This document shows positions 1 through 8,920 of a stretch of 58,671 bases of DNA, one piece after another. The position numbers and the translations under genes were made by a program. How positions within the stretch are numbered: the stretch's first letter is position 1; every line of letters begins with the position of its first letter. The notes below the pieces were generated by a model. The model did no database searches, had not been told where the DNA came from, and was given only the letters and a program-made list of their open reading frames with translations. The DNA comes from Deltaproteobacteria bacterium (lineage in GTDB: Bacteria; Desulfobacterota; Syntrophia; Syntrophales; Smithellaceae): positions 1-58,671 of the forward strand of contig JAKLGV010000019.1 of NCBI GenBank assembly GCA_022710585.1. The letters are read 5' to 3'.

Positions 1-115
1 CCATCCCATAGTAATCCTTATAAGCGTCAAGGGCCAGGAGCTTTTCCACCCCGAGCCATTCTTTGATCTGGAACATGATGTCCCGCGTCTGATACAACCA
101 ATTACTATGTGCCAT
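1..115 (-). CDS. Acyl-CoA dehydrogenase, N-terminal fragment (cut by window edge)
   Basis: Only the first 38 codons lie in the window; the gene continues off the left edge. The ATG at 115 follows a strong Shine-Dalgarno (TAGGAGG, about 7 nt upstream). The peptide begins MAHSNWLYQT and continues with an RDIMFQIKEWLGVEKLL segment, which resembles the N-terminal extension of the larger (AidB/AcdA-like) acyl-CoA dehydrogenases, where a 'RDxxFxLxExLGxxxL' pattern is typical. If so, it is an FAD enzyme oxidising acyl-CoA to enoyl-CoA. The catalytic part is outside the window, so the assignment rests on this short motif. Confidence 0.6.
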   Translation of the reverse strand, partial: MAHSNWLYQTRDIMFQIKEWLGVEKLLALDAYKDYYGM

Positions 116-379
116 ACTGAACTCCTCCTATACTGCCATTCATATTCGTTTTTATTTATGGTTCCTCTCTTTTTATTCACCGATAGCAAACCATTAATTG
201 TTCATCTGTAGGTACAAAATTTATAGATCTTATCCTGAAAATATTTATCGCCTCAACGGCATCCCATAATGCCTTTACCCTTTACCCAAATCCGGCACAA
301 CTGTCAAACCGATATTTAAATTTGCGAAAGATTTTTTCAAATCCCGGACCAAGCCGGCCGAAGAGCTCCGTGGCAGTCT

Positions 380-2422
380 TTACTCATCATAATTATCGTT
401 TATTTTTCTATATTTAAGCTCAGCCAGTTTCCCCTTGTTCCAGCTCGATGTTTTGCTGAAATATTTAGTGAGACGGGCAATGCCCTCCACATCCGGTGAA
501 CCACAGTAAACACATTTTTTGTGAAGCCCTCGGCCTGTCCTGCCGCAGGACGAGCAGAACGTAAATTCCGGATTGAAATCAATCTGACGGTTGAGGGAGT
601 CAAAATAAACTCTTTTGACAAACTCGCTGAGCTTCTCCCCGCCGGGATTTTTCTCGCCCAATTGTATGTGCGTAAAAACATCTCCCTCCAGATACCGGTG
701 AAAAAGACCTTCCTGAATAACCCGCTGGAGGGGCGCAACATCCGCAGCTACGTTCAGATGGGTGGAGTTTGTATAATAAATCGCTCCCTCCGCGACATCG
801 CCCCTGATGTAGCGGCCGGCAGTCGGAGAAAAATATCGCAAATCGAGCCGGGCAAAACGATACGCCGTTGTTTCCGCCAGTGACTGTCCCGGAACTAATT
901 TGATTTGCAGTTCTCTGCTTAAACGTCCGGTTTCCTGCCGGATAAACTCAACAACCTTCAGGCCAAACTCAAGCGCATCCGGCGACTGATGCAGCTCTTT
1001 GCCGACATGGATTTGCGCCAGCTCATTTAACCCGACAATCCCGATCACATAGCTGGCCAGATTCATTCTTAAAAACGAATATCCGTCGTGATTCATCGCC
1101 AGAACGGCCAGCGGCCCGTCTTCCGCGTAGGAGAGCAATTTTTCCAGAAAATCCTTCTTCTGTACATGAGCTTTAGCCGCTTTTAGGATCAGTTCGCCAA
1201 GCGACGCAAACAATTTTTCCTCATCGCCGCCGGCCCTGTAGCCCAGCCGCGGCAGGTTCAGGGTCACGCTTTGAATGGTGGCCGAACGATGAAGCCATGG
1301 CTGATCCCGCTCTTCTTCTCTGAAATCCGAGGGAAAAGATTTTTCCTTCCGGTCAAAAACAAAACAGGTATTGCCCATCAGACTGGCCACTTTGCAGGCC
1401 GAGAGCAGAAAGTCATGGATGTCTTGTTTCTTCCAGAAATTTTCAGTGATGTGCAGAAGCGGACGGGGAAGAATGAAAGGTTTGCCCCGGGCATCACCCT
1501 TTTCCAAGACTTCCATAATGGCGCGGGCGAAACGCTGGGCGTCGCGGTTATAATCGGCATAGGTCTTGCCGGTCGGTTTTCCCTCCGCTCCGAGGGCAGG
1601 AAGAACCGCCCACGTGGAAGGCATATCATAATATAAATGGATATCCGTGTAGAGCGCCTGACCGCCTCGCGTCGCGGCGAGTTGAGAGAATTCATAAATC
1701 AGCATTTGCGCGAACTGCTTCACTTCCTTATCCGTCATCGACACAAGATAAGGCGCGAAGGAAATATTCACCGCGTCCCAACCGATGGTGCCGGCAAAAT
1801 GCCCCTGCAAAACGGAACTGAAGCGCACCATATGCGCCAGCAGCACCTCGGCATACTTCGCGGGATTCGCTGAGTTGATCGCCTGCGGCAGATTCAAGCC
1901 GTTGATCTTCAGATATTCGAGCGACTGGCAGCAGATATAGGGACGGTCGATGTAGCCCAGCGCGTGAATGTGCATATCACCGGCAATATGGGCGTCGCCG
2001 ATATCGGCGGAAAAAACATCGTAAAGGGAAAGCTCCCGTTTAATACCTTCGGCAAAGATAAGATTCGTGGCTTCGGGAGAATGGGGAATGTTGGCGTCCT
2101 GCTTGTTCTGGTGCAGAATTAACCGGCGCACATCATAAAGCGGGAACCCCAGACGGCCGTGAAGCCGGCGCTCCTTTTCCAGTCCTCTTTCGATGAGCCG
2201 GACGTTGACCAGTTCGCGAATCAGCGCAGTGGTCAGCACGCTGATCCCTGAAGCGATAATCTGTTTTTCCACTTCCCGGGAAATTTCATCGGCCACCTGA
2301 TCATCAATCTCCGCCTCACGCACCAGAGCGTCCACAATGCGCTGGCGGTCCCAGCGGGCGATTTCCTCTCCTGACGTGCGCACAAAGAGCGTCAGGTCTG
2401 TCGTTTCAGAATGAGCGGCCAT
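380..2422 (-). CDS. nrdD: Anaerobic (class III) ribonucleotide reductase homologue, NrdD family
   Basis: 680 residues, normal length for NrdD. An ATP-cone occupies about residues 10-95 (allosteric nucleotide binding), followed by the ten-stranded barrel domain (HIHALGYIDRPYICC near 151-165; LNLPRLGY near 389-395; FARLDLRYFSP and YTNSTHLN later) and a four-Cys zinc site (CSSC...CVYC) near the C-terminus. Active family members make dNTPs from NTPs with a glycyl radical installed by NrdG. Oddities: the residue aligned with the radical Gly ('R-x-T-G-Y') is Lys653 (codon at 464-466), and the CCRL motif usually found just after FVFDR is absent (residues 359-385). Catalysis by the usual mechanism is therefore doubtful. 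No nrdG is adjacent. The start lies 1 nt after the stop of the HD gene, indicating translational coupling. Confidence 0.85.
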   Translation of the reverse strand: MAAHSETTDLTLFVRTSGEEIARWDRQRIVDALVREAEIDDQVADEISREVEKQIIASGISVLTTALIRELVNVRLIERGLEKERRLHGRLGFPLYDVRRLILHQNKQDANIPHSPEATNLIFAEGIKRELSLYDVFSADIGDAHIAGDMHIHALGYIDRPYICCQSLEYLKINGLNLPQAINSANPAKYAEVLLAHMVRFSSVLQGHFAGTIGWDAVNISFAPYLVSMTDKEVKQFAQMLIYEFSQLAATRGGQALYTDIHLYYDMPSTWAVLPALGAEGKPTGKTYADYNRDAQRFARAIMEVLEKGDARGKPFILPRPLLHITENFWKKQDIHDFLLSACKVASLMGNTCFVFDRKEKSFPSDFREEERDQPWLHRSATIQSVTLNLPRLGYRAGGDEEKLFASLGELILKAAKAHVQKKDFLEKLLSYAEDGPLAVLAMNHDGYSFLRMNLASYVIGIVGLNELAQIHVGKELHQSPDALEFGLKVVEFIRQETGRLSRELQIKLVPGQSLAETTAYRFARLDLRYFSPTAGRYIRGDVAEGAIYYTNSTHLNVAADVAPLQRVIQEGLFHRYLEGDVFTHIQLGEKNPGGEKLSEFVKRVYFDSLNRQIDFNPEFTFCSSCGRTGRGLHKKCVYCGSPDVEGIARLTKYFSKTSSWNKGKLAELKYRKINDNYDE

Positions 2423-2423
2423 A

Positions 2424-3845
2424 TCAGATATTCGTCAGGGATGATTTTTCGGAGCTTCCCAGAACCGTTTCCGCGGCGGCGGACAATTCATTGTCATGAT
2501 CGTGATTGAGCGAAAACACCCGGAAGTGCATCACGCGCGCCGGGATGAACCGGTAAATGTCCAGTAGGGGTTCGGGGGAGGTCGTTTGCGTGACCGGATT
2601 AAAAATATTGATTCTCTTTTCTCTCTCGGTGATGGGGTTGAGCGGACGCGGATCCTGCGTCGCCAGGTCCACCTTGAAGGAAAGGTCTTTGAATTTCTTC
2701 GGCAGGCACTCTCTGATCTTTTTTTCGTAATCCGCCGCCCGGGCAAAGCCGACGCCGCGCTGCATCTGGTCCAGCGAAATTTCAGCCACAAAGGACATTT
2801 TCCACTTCACTTCCCGGTCGTGAAGCCTTTTCCATTCCGCAGCCAGCCTTTTTTTCGCTCCGTCTCCGGACCGCTTCCAGAGACGGACGTGATTGAAAAG
2901 ATGCCATTCGTCGCACTGCAGATAGTCATCGAGGTTGTCCAGGGGATTGCCGAACAAAATGAATTTCATGGTGTCATGAAAAATTTCCTGCAGATGCAGA
3001 TCCAGCCCGCGCGTCGTGCGGTGGAAATAAACATTTGTGTAGAGATTCAGACGGGCGTTCAGAAAACGTCCCAGCGCGGAAATGCCCGACTGATGGAGGG
3101 TCAGGCCTTCTTCCGTGAAAAACGTGTAGTAGCGCAGGCGCGGAATATCCACCATATCCAGCGAAAAGCCGGTCATGTAGGCGTCGCGCTGCACGTAGTC
3201 AAGATTATCCACGGTATAAACGCCGGAAAACAGCTGCCGGAGCATTTGCAGCCAGCGCGGTTGTTTGTCCGCCTCCAAAGCTTCGGGCATTTTGATCAGG
3301 AAGGCCACCAGCCGCGCGTCCATGACCTCGCCGCGCGCGAACCCACCGGAGGGGCTGCGCCGGATGCGGGCGATATCAGCGCCCAGCTTTTTCACGATAA
3401 TGTTCTGTCCCATGATTTCGTGCGTCAGCCCCCAGTCGGTCAAAAAATTGTCATCGAAAAAATGACCGTAGGGTCCGTGTCCAACATCATGCAGCAGGCC
3501 GGCGAGCCTGAGCAGCTCTTCGATGTAAGGGCAGGACGGGACATCCCGGCAGACGGCGGATAAACTCGGATAGACGCTTTTGGCGAATTCCCCGGCCATA
3601 TGCATCGTCCCCAGAGAATGCTGGAAACGTGAATGTTCCGCCGCCGGATAAACCCAGCGCGCGCTTTGCAGTTGATAAATTCTTCTCAACCTCTGCATCC
3701 AGGGAGAATCGATAATGGTCTGCTCGGTGGTTTCTTTGGCGGATCGGTTCTCCGGCACGGTAAAAAGGATATACTGATGAATCGGATCAGCGATCAGCGC
3801 CATCCCGTTATAAACGTTCTGCTGGGTAAAAGGGTTTTTTTTCAT
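2424..3845 (-). CDS. HD-superfamily phosphohydrolase (dGTPase/SAMHD1-like, COG1078 type)
   Basis: 473 residues. The HD metal-binding signature is visible: His76 in RFQHSLGT, then the HD pair at 119-120 in LAGLLHDVGHGPYGH. This arrangement, with the following FFDDNF segment, is typical of COG1078 proteins, which are related to dNTP triphosphohydrolases. The family hydrolyses phosphate esters, often dNTPs; the substrate here is not shown by sequence. The stop codon is separated by 1 nt from the ATG of the NrdD homologue, so the two are co-translated, suggesting a joint role in nucleotide pools. The start sits at a MKKNPF ATG with no strong Shine-Dalgarno. Confidence 0.8.
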   Translation of the reverse strand: MKKNPFTQQNVYNGMALIADPIHQYILFTVPENRSAKETTEQTIIDSPWMQRLRRIYQLQSARWVYPAAEHSRFQHSLGTMHMAGEFAKSVYPSLSAVCRDVPSCPYIEELLRLAGLLHDVGHGPYGHFFDDNFLTDWGLTHEIMGQNIIVKKLGADIARIRRSPSGGFARGEVMDARLVAFLIKMPEALEADKQPRWLQMLRQLFSGVYTVDNLDYVQRDAYMTGFSLDMVDIPRLRYYTFFTEEGLTLHQSGISALGRFLNARLNLYTNVYFHRTTRGLDLHLQEIFHDTMKFILFGNPLDNLDDYLQCDEWHLFNHVRLWKRSGDGAKKRLAAEWKRLHDREVKWKMSFVAEISLDQMQRGVGFARAADYEKKIRECLPKKFKDLSFKVDLATQDPRPLNPITEREKRINIFNPVTQTTSPEPLLDIYRFIPARVMHFRVFSLNHDHDNELSAAAETVLGSSEKSSLTNI

Positions 3846-3901
3846 AGCCGATTCTGTATAATATCCCTCTCAAAAAATCAAATTGAATCCTTGATTTGTG
3901 C

Positions 3902-3930
3902 TTGACTATTGAAGGCCCGTCCCTTATGAT
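3902..3930 (+). promoter_or_regulatory. Sigma70-type promoter for the SPFH gene
   Basis: TTGACT at 3902-3907 and TATGAT at 3925-3930, separated by 17 nt, about 60 nt upstream of the SPFH start codon. It lies in the 147-nt divergent region shared with the HD gene. Confidence 0.65.
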
Positions 3931-3992
3931 TTTGCATCATCGGAAAGCGTTTTGATTTCACTTTTGACCACCAACCAAAGGAGCGGAGGATT

Positions 3993-5117
3993 ATGGGAAC
4001 CAATAATGTAATATTTCTGGAAGTTATTGAATGGTTTGACGAATCAGGAAAAGAAATCGTGCATCGAATTCCGGAAAAGGGCTCCGGTGAAATCAAATTC
4101 GGCGCGCAGATGACCGTGCGGGAAAGCCAGGCCGCCGTCTTCTTCTATAACGGCAAGGCCTATGACGCCTTCGGTCCGGGACGACACACGCTCAAAACAG
4201 CTAATATCCCTCTGCTGACCAAAGTCCTCGCGATTCCCTGGGGCATGACCAGCCCGCTGCGCGCGGAAGTCTATTTCATCAATATGAAAGTCTTTCCCGA
4301 CCTGAAATGGGGCACGCGCGATCCGGTCGCTTTCCGGGATAAGGAACTGGGGCTGATTCGTCTGCGCGCGTTCGGCGTCTTCAATATCCGCGTGATCCAG
4401 CCGCTTCTTTTGATTAACTCTCTCGTTGGAACGCAGGGCATTTTCAGCACCGAAGAAATCGAAGAGTATTTAAACCGCGTCATCGTTTCGCGCTTTAACG
4501 ATTACATGGGCGAAAAAGTGGACACCATTTTCAACCTGCCGGGCAAATATAATGAATTCTCCGAAGGACTGAAGACGATGCTTCAGAATGATCTGAGCAA
4601 ATTCGGCCTGGCGCTGACCGACCTTTACATCAACTCCGTCACACCTCCGCCGGACGTACAGAAAGCGATCGACGATAAAAGCCGGCTGGGCGTTTTTGAT
4701 GATTTGAACAAGCTTTTGAAAATGAAAGCGGCGATGGCCGTGGAAACCGCCGCGCAGACCCAATCCGAAGCCGGTTCCGGTCTGGGTCTGGGCATGGGCT
4801 TTATGATGCCCGGTATGCTTCTGGAAGCCTTTAAAGGAGCGACATCCGCTGCTTCTACTGCGCCCGAGACGTTCACCTGTCCGGACTGCAAACAGATCGT
4901 GCCGAAGGAGGCGCGTTTCTGCCCGGCCTGCGGACACCAGATTTTAGTCATCAATAAATGCGCGCACTGCGGCAGAAATTTGCCGGTCAATGCCAATTTC
5001 TGCGTCAATTGCGGCACGGCGGTGACGGTCAAACCGGCTCTCAAACCGTGCGCCAAGTGCGGTTTTGAAAATTTACCAGAATCCATCTATTGCAATAAGT
5101 GCGGTGAACGGCTCTAA
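3993..5117 (+). CDS. SPFH/Band-7 domain protein with C-terminal zinc ribbons (COG4260-like)
   Basis: 374 residues, ATG preceded by GGAGCGGAGG. The N-terminal 250 residues have the SPFH fold signature of the 'virion core protein'/YdjL-like group (AAVFFYNGKA, FGPGRHTL, FNIRVIQP, VTPPPDVQKAID). No membrane segment is seen. A Gly/Met-rich linker (about 262-280) is followed by three zinc-ribbon modules with CxxC pairs (FTCPDCK...FCPACG; KCAHCG...FCVNCG; PCAKCG...YCNKCG). SPFH proteins form ring or cage oligomers on membranes; the zinc ribbons probably mediate protein contacts. The downstream zinc-ribbon gene overlaps its end and is probably a partner. Biological role unknown. Confidence 0.85.
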   Translation: MGTNNVIFLEVIEWFDESGKEIVHRIPEKGSGEIKFGAQMTVRESQAAVFFYNGKAYDAFGPGRHTLKTANIPLLTKVLAIPWGMTSPLRAEVYFINMKVFPDLKWGTRDPVAFRDKELGLIRLRAFGVFNIRVIQPLLLINSLVGTQGIFSTEEIEEYLNRVIVSRFNDYMGEKVDTIFNLPGKYNEFSEGLKTMLQNDLSKFGLALTDLYINSVTPPPDVQKAIDDKSRLGVFDDLNKLLKMKAAMAVETAAQTQSEAGSGLGLGMGFMMPGMLLEAFKGATSAASTAPETFTCPDCKQIVPKEARFCPACGHQILVINKCAHCGRNLPVNANFCVNCGTAVTVKPALKPCAKCGFENLPESIYCNKCGERL

Positions 5118-6495
5118 CTTTCAGATTGAACAGCAGTGCCCTCAGTGCGGAGCGCCGATAATCCTCGACGAAACGGATCGTATTCTCTCGTGCCAATTCT
5201 GCCGCACCCACGTCTATCTGGCGACAGACGACCATTTCCGTTTTTACATTCCCCCGGCGCCGGGCATCGCGGAAAATATTTATTTCGTCCCCTACTGGCG
5301 CATCAAAGGTCTGTCCTACGCGATTCAGGCCCATGACATTGCCTATAAATATTTTGACGCCAATTTTTTATCGTTTGATTCTTCCCTGTTGCCCTATTCA
5401 CTGGGCCTGCGCCCGCAGGCGATGAAATTAAAATTTGTGGGTAACCGGGATAATGAAGGGAAATTCATTTCCTCGGCCCATAAAACCAAAGAGAATATAT
5501 TTAAAAATTTTAAAACCCAGACCGGCGCCCTGAAGGAAATTTTCATCGGCGAAACAGCCAGCGTCATTTATTCGCCTCTATTCAGCCGCGATAACCGGAT
5601 TTATGACGCTGTTTTAAAGAAGCCTCTGGATCTGCAACACCAGGACGCGGACGTGGAACAGGCGCTGATTTCGGCCGCTGAGGAAAAATGGCATATTGAT
5701 TTTCTCCCCCTGCTCTGCCCGGACTGCGGCGCCGATCTGCCGGGAGAAAAGAACGCTCTGGTTCTCTTTTGCGGGAACTGCCACAGTGCCTGGAATCCTT
5801 CGGGAAAGAATTTCAACCGGGTCAAATTTGCGGTATGGCCGGAAAAGGGAGACAACATTACCTATCTTCCCTTCTGGCAATTGAAGGTTAAGGCCAGCGG
5901 CCTTCAGCTGGAAACCTACGCCGATTTGATTAAAGTCGCCAATCTGCCCAAAGCTCCTACACCGGCCTGGCAGCAAACACCTTTTTATTTTTATACCCCG
6001 GCGTTCAAGCTCAATCCCGCTTTGTACTTGCGCTGGTGCAAACAGTTGACCGTCGCGCCGCCGCCCCGGGATCTGGACGCTGATATTCAGGTGAAGAACG
6101 TTCATCCGGTAACGCTTCCCCTGAATGAAGCGCTGGAAACTTCTCTGGTTACCCTGGGTAGTCTGATGGGCAACAAAACCAATATCGTGGAGGCGCCGCC
6201 TTCATCCAATTTTACGCTGGAAGATGTTTCTTTGGATCCGTTTCCTTTCAAAATCAGCTTGAAAAGAAAAGATCGCGACATGATGGGGGTCAGACTTCAA
6301 AGTTCTCAGATGATCCTCAGCGGCGTCCATCCCGACAGAAAAAGTCTGGCGGATTTGTTGCCGTCACTCGATTTCACGCTGGAAGAGGCTTCGCTGATTC
6401 TTCATCCCTTCAAAATGAGTGCGCGAGATCTGGTGCACACTAAGCTGGGTGTCAGCATGGATATTAACGCGCTGAATATGGGAGCGTATCTGTAA
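5104..6495 (+). CDS. Zinc-ribbon protein of unknown function, partner of the SPFH protein
   Basis: About 463 residues from a GTG at 5104 that overlaps the end of the SPFH gene by 14 nt; an in-frame TTG at 5065 is a longer alternative and neither has a good Shine-Dalgarno, so coupling is assumed. Two zinc ribbons are visible: CPQCGAP...LSCQFCRT near the N-terminus and LCPDCGADLPG...LFCGNCHSAW mid-protein. Hydrophilic, with repeated YFVPYWRIKG / TYLPFWQLKV segments suggesting two related halves. No enzymatic motif was recognised. The shared zinc ribbons and overlapping frames imply a complex with the SPFH protein. Confidence 0.75.
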   Translation: MNGSNFQIEQQCPQCGAPIILDETDRILSCQFCRTHVYLATDDHFRFYIPPAPGIAENIYFVPYWRIKGLSYAIQAHDIAYKYFDANFLSFDSSLLPYSLGLRPQAMKLKFVGNRDNEGKFISSAHKTKENIFKNFKTQTGALKEIFIGETASVIYSPLFSRDNRIYDAVLKKPLDLQHQDADVEQALISAAEEKWHIDFLPLLCPDCGADLPGEKNALVLFCGNCHSAWNPSGKNFNRVKFAVWPEKGDNITYLPFWQLKVKASGLQLETYADLIKVANLPKAPTPAWQQTPFYFYTPAFKLNPALYLRWCKQLTVAPPPRDLDADIQVKNVHPVTLPLNEALETSLVTLGSLMGNKTNIVEAPPSSNFTLEDVSLDPFPFKISLKRKDRDMMGVRLQSSQMILSGVHPDRKSLADLLPSLDFTLEEASLILHPFKMSARDLVHTKLGVSMDINALNMGAYL

Positions 6496-6508
6496 AATGG
6501 ATTTTTCT

Positions 6509-6537
6509 TTGACAACCGGGATGACTGTTTATATATT
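6509..6537 (+). promoter_or_regulatory. Sigma70-type promoter upstream of the REC-PAS-HD-GYP gene
   Basis: TTGACA at 6509-6514 and TATATT at 6532-6537 with a 17-nt spacer, 110 nt before the start codon. Confidence 0.65.
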
Positions 6538-6647
6538 TTTGTGAACAAATTCATTCTGAAGAAGAGCATTTATTATAATCATTGTGAAATCTTATGGCAG
6601 CCGGGACACACATTCATTAAAAATGTATGTAAGGGGAAGGCGATTCT

Positions 6648-8072
6648 ATGCAGGATATACCACTTCGGGCATTGATGATCGACGATTCGGAAGATGATGT
6701 TCTGCTCACCGTCCGTGAATTGAAAAAAGGCGGTTATCATCTCATCTATGAACGCATCGAAACTGCTGAGGACATGAAAAAAGCCCTTCGGGAAAAGCCA
6801 TGGGACATTATTCTCTGCGATTATAAAATGCCGACATTTGATGCGCCGTCAGCAATTGCCCTTTTCATGGAAACCGGTCTCGACATTCCTTTTATTGTTA
6901 TATCGGGAACGATCGGCGAAGAAACCGCCATTGAATGTATGCGCTCCGGCGCGCATGATTATTTTATGAAGGGCAAACTGTCGCGTCTCTGCCCGGCCAT
7001 TGCCAGGGAACTGGAAGACACTAAGGTCCGAATCAAACAGAAGCAAGCGGAAGAAAAACTGCGCCAGAGCGAGGAAAAATATCGAACCATCCTCGAGGAT
7101 ATTCAGGAAGGCTATTTTGAGGTTGATGCCGCCGGCAACTTTACCTTTTTTAACAACTCCACATGTCATCTGCTCGGCTATGCTCCCGAAGAACTGGAGG
7201 GCATCAATTACCGGCAATATACCGATCAAGACAACGCGAAGAAACTCTTTCAGGTTTTTCATAACGTATTCAACACGGAGTTGCCTGCCGAAGGGTTCGA
7301 CTGGCAGATTATCAGAAAAGACGGGAACAAGAGATACGTTGAAGCCTCCATATCCCTGCAAAAAAATCCCCAGGACAAAAAAAATGTTTTCAGGGGACTG
7401 GTCCGGGATGTTACGGAACGCAAACTTGCCGAGATACAACTTCAGCAAACCCTCGAAAGTCTCAAGAATGCCGTCGGTGCGACGATCCAGGTATTGGTCG
7501 CCGCTCTGGAAGCCAGAGATCCCTACACGGCCGGCCACCAGTCCCAGGTGGCAAGACTGGCTGTCGCCATTGCCAATGAGATGGGCCTTTCTTCCCATAA
7601 TATTGAAGGCATTCGCATGGCAAGCTCCATTCATGATATCGGCAAACTATCCATTCCTGCGGAAATCCTGACCAAACCCACCCGATTAACCGATATCGAA
7701 TATGAAATCATCAAAGAGCATCCGCAAAGCGGATACGACATGCTGAAGGATATCAAATCTCCATGGCCGCTGGCACAGATTGTTTATCAACACCACGAAA
7801 GAATGAATGGAACAGGTTATCCCCGCAATCTCAGGGGGAATGAAATTCTTCTGGAAGCCCGCATTATGGCTGTGGCCGATGTTGTGGACGCCATGTCGTC
7901 TCACCGCCCCTACCGCGCATCTCTGGGGATAGAAGCGGCTCTGAGAGAGATCGAGCAAAACAGGGGCAGTCTTTATGACGAAGCGGTCGTCGCCTCCTGT
8001 TTGAGACTTATGCGGGAGAAAGGCTACAGGCATCTTGAAAAGACGGACGACATCATCCCCACCCCCGTTTAA
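6648..8072 (+). CDS. Response regulator with REC, PAS and HD-GYP domains (probable c-di-GMP phosphodiesterase)
   Basis: 474 residues. REC domain about 5-125: acidic pair in MIDDSEDD, phospho-Asp in IILCDYKMP, conserved Lys in FMKGKLS. PAS domain about 145-255 (EDIQEGYFEVDAAGNFTF, ending VRDVTERK). HD-GYP domain about 275-460: HD in SIHDIGKLSIP, GYP in HHERMNGTGYP, plus AVADVVDAM. Together this suggests phosphorylation-controlled breakdown of cyclic di-GMP, in the cytoplasm. No cognate kinase is adjacent. The ATG follows GGGGAAGG. Three PilZ proteins encoded elsewhere in the window are possible readers of the same messenger. Confidence 0.9.
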   Translation: MQDIPLRALMIDDSEDDVLLTVRELKKGGYHLIYERIETAEDMKKALREKPWDIILCDYKMPTFDAPSAIALFMETGLDIPFIVISGTIGEETAIECMRSGAHDYFMKGKLSRLCPAIARELEDTKVRIKQKQAEEKLRQSEEKYRTILEDIQEGYFEVDAAGNFTFFNNSTCHLLGYAPEELEGINYRQYTDQDNAKKLFQVFHNVFNTELPAEGFDWQIIRKDGNKRYVEASISLQKNPQDKKNVFRGLVRDVTERKLAEIQLQQTLESLKNAVGATIQVLVAALEARDPYTAGHQSQVARLAVAIANEMGLSSHNIEGIRMASSIHDIGKLSIPAEILTKPTRLTDIEYEIIKEHPQSGYDMLKDIKSPWPLAQIVYQHHERMNGTGYPRNLRGNEILLEARIMAVADVVDAMSSHRPYRASLGIEAALREIEQNRGSLYDEAVVASCLRLMREKGYRHLEKTDDIIPTPV

Positions 8073-8102
8073 ACAATTTTTTGAAACACGCTTCCCGGCA
8101 TT

Positions 8103-8870
8103 CTACCTGGGAGGCATTCTTAAAGCCCCATCCAATCGAATACAGCAACCATTGAGCATTCTGTTTTCAATGATCTGTAGCGCCATCCGGGCAAATTCCA
8201 CCGGCTGCCCCAGACGTCTTGGAAAGGGCACGGTGTTGGCCATATCTTCCTTGACCGCCGGAGGCAGACCGGCCATCATCGGCGTGTCAAAAATTCCGGG
8301 AGCAATGGTCACCACCCTCATTCCATAATCCGCTATCTCCCGCGCGATGGGCAGTGTCATGCCAACAATGCCAGCCTTGGATGCGCTGTAGGCCGCCTGC
8401 CCCACCTGGCCCTCAAAAGCCGCAATCGAAGCGGTGTTAACAATGACGCCCTTCTCGCCTTCTTCACCCGGTGCGTTGTTCATCATCTGCTCCACCGCCA
8501 GTCTGATCACATTGAACGTTCCGACCAGATTAATCTGCAGAACTTTATTGAAAGCCTCGAGCGATAAGGGGCCTTTTCTGCCGATCAGTTTTCCCGGATT
8601 GACGACCCCCGCGCAATTCATCGCCACATTGATTTTGCCGAAAGCGTCCACCGCTTTTTGGATGGCCTGATGGACATCTGCTTCAGAAGTGACATCCGCC
8701 TTCGCAAATACCGCGCTGCCGCCGATACGGGCCGCAAGTTTTTCACCCCTGTCCGCATCAACATCCACAATAACCGCCCGGGCGCCCGCTTGAACCAATT
8801 CCATTACGCTGGCTTCCCCCAGTCCCGACGCGCCGCCGGTCACCAGCGCAACTGCTTCCCGAATATTCAT
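8103..8870 (-). CDS. Short-chain dehydrogenase, 3-hydroxyacyl-CoA dehydrogenase type 2-like
   Basis: 255 residues, classical SDR: cofactor motif TGGASGLG near residue 11, NCAG near 88, catalytic Ser in NTASIAA and YSASK near 160. The D37-type acidic residue in VDVDADRG favours NAD. Overall layout (GPLSLEAFNKVLQINLVGTFNV, RRLGQPVEFA) is like HSD17B10-type 3-hydroxyacyl-CoA dehydrogenases of beta-oxidation. Good Shine-Dalgarno (AAAGGAG). It converges with the HD-GYP gene with a gap of only 30 nt. The substrate is an inference. Confidence 0.8.
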   Translation of the reverse strand: MNIREAVALVTGGASGLGEASVMELVQAGARAVIVDVDADRGEKLAARIGGSAVFAKADVTSEADVHQAIQKAVDAFGKINVAMNCAGVVNPGKLIGRKGPLSLEAFNKVLQINLVGTFNVIRLAVEQMMNNAPGEEGEKGVIVNTASIAAFEGQVGQAAYSASKAGIVGMTLPIAREIADYGMRVVTIAPGIFDTPMMAGLPPAVKEDMANTVPFPRRLGQPVEFARMALQIIENRMLNGCCIRLDGALRMPPR

Positions 8871-8920
8871 TGTATTCCTTCTCCTTTGTCTGAAAAAAAT
8901 ATAATCGTTTGACTTATGCT

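Noticed and set aside
2586..3563. Long open frame of 325 codons on the plus strand
   Set aside because: Exactly antisense to the HD phosphohydrolase, whose motifs are unmistakable; a GC-rich third-position shadow.
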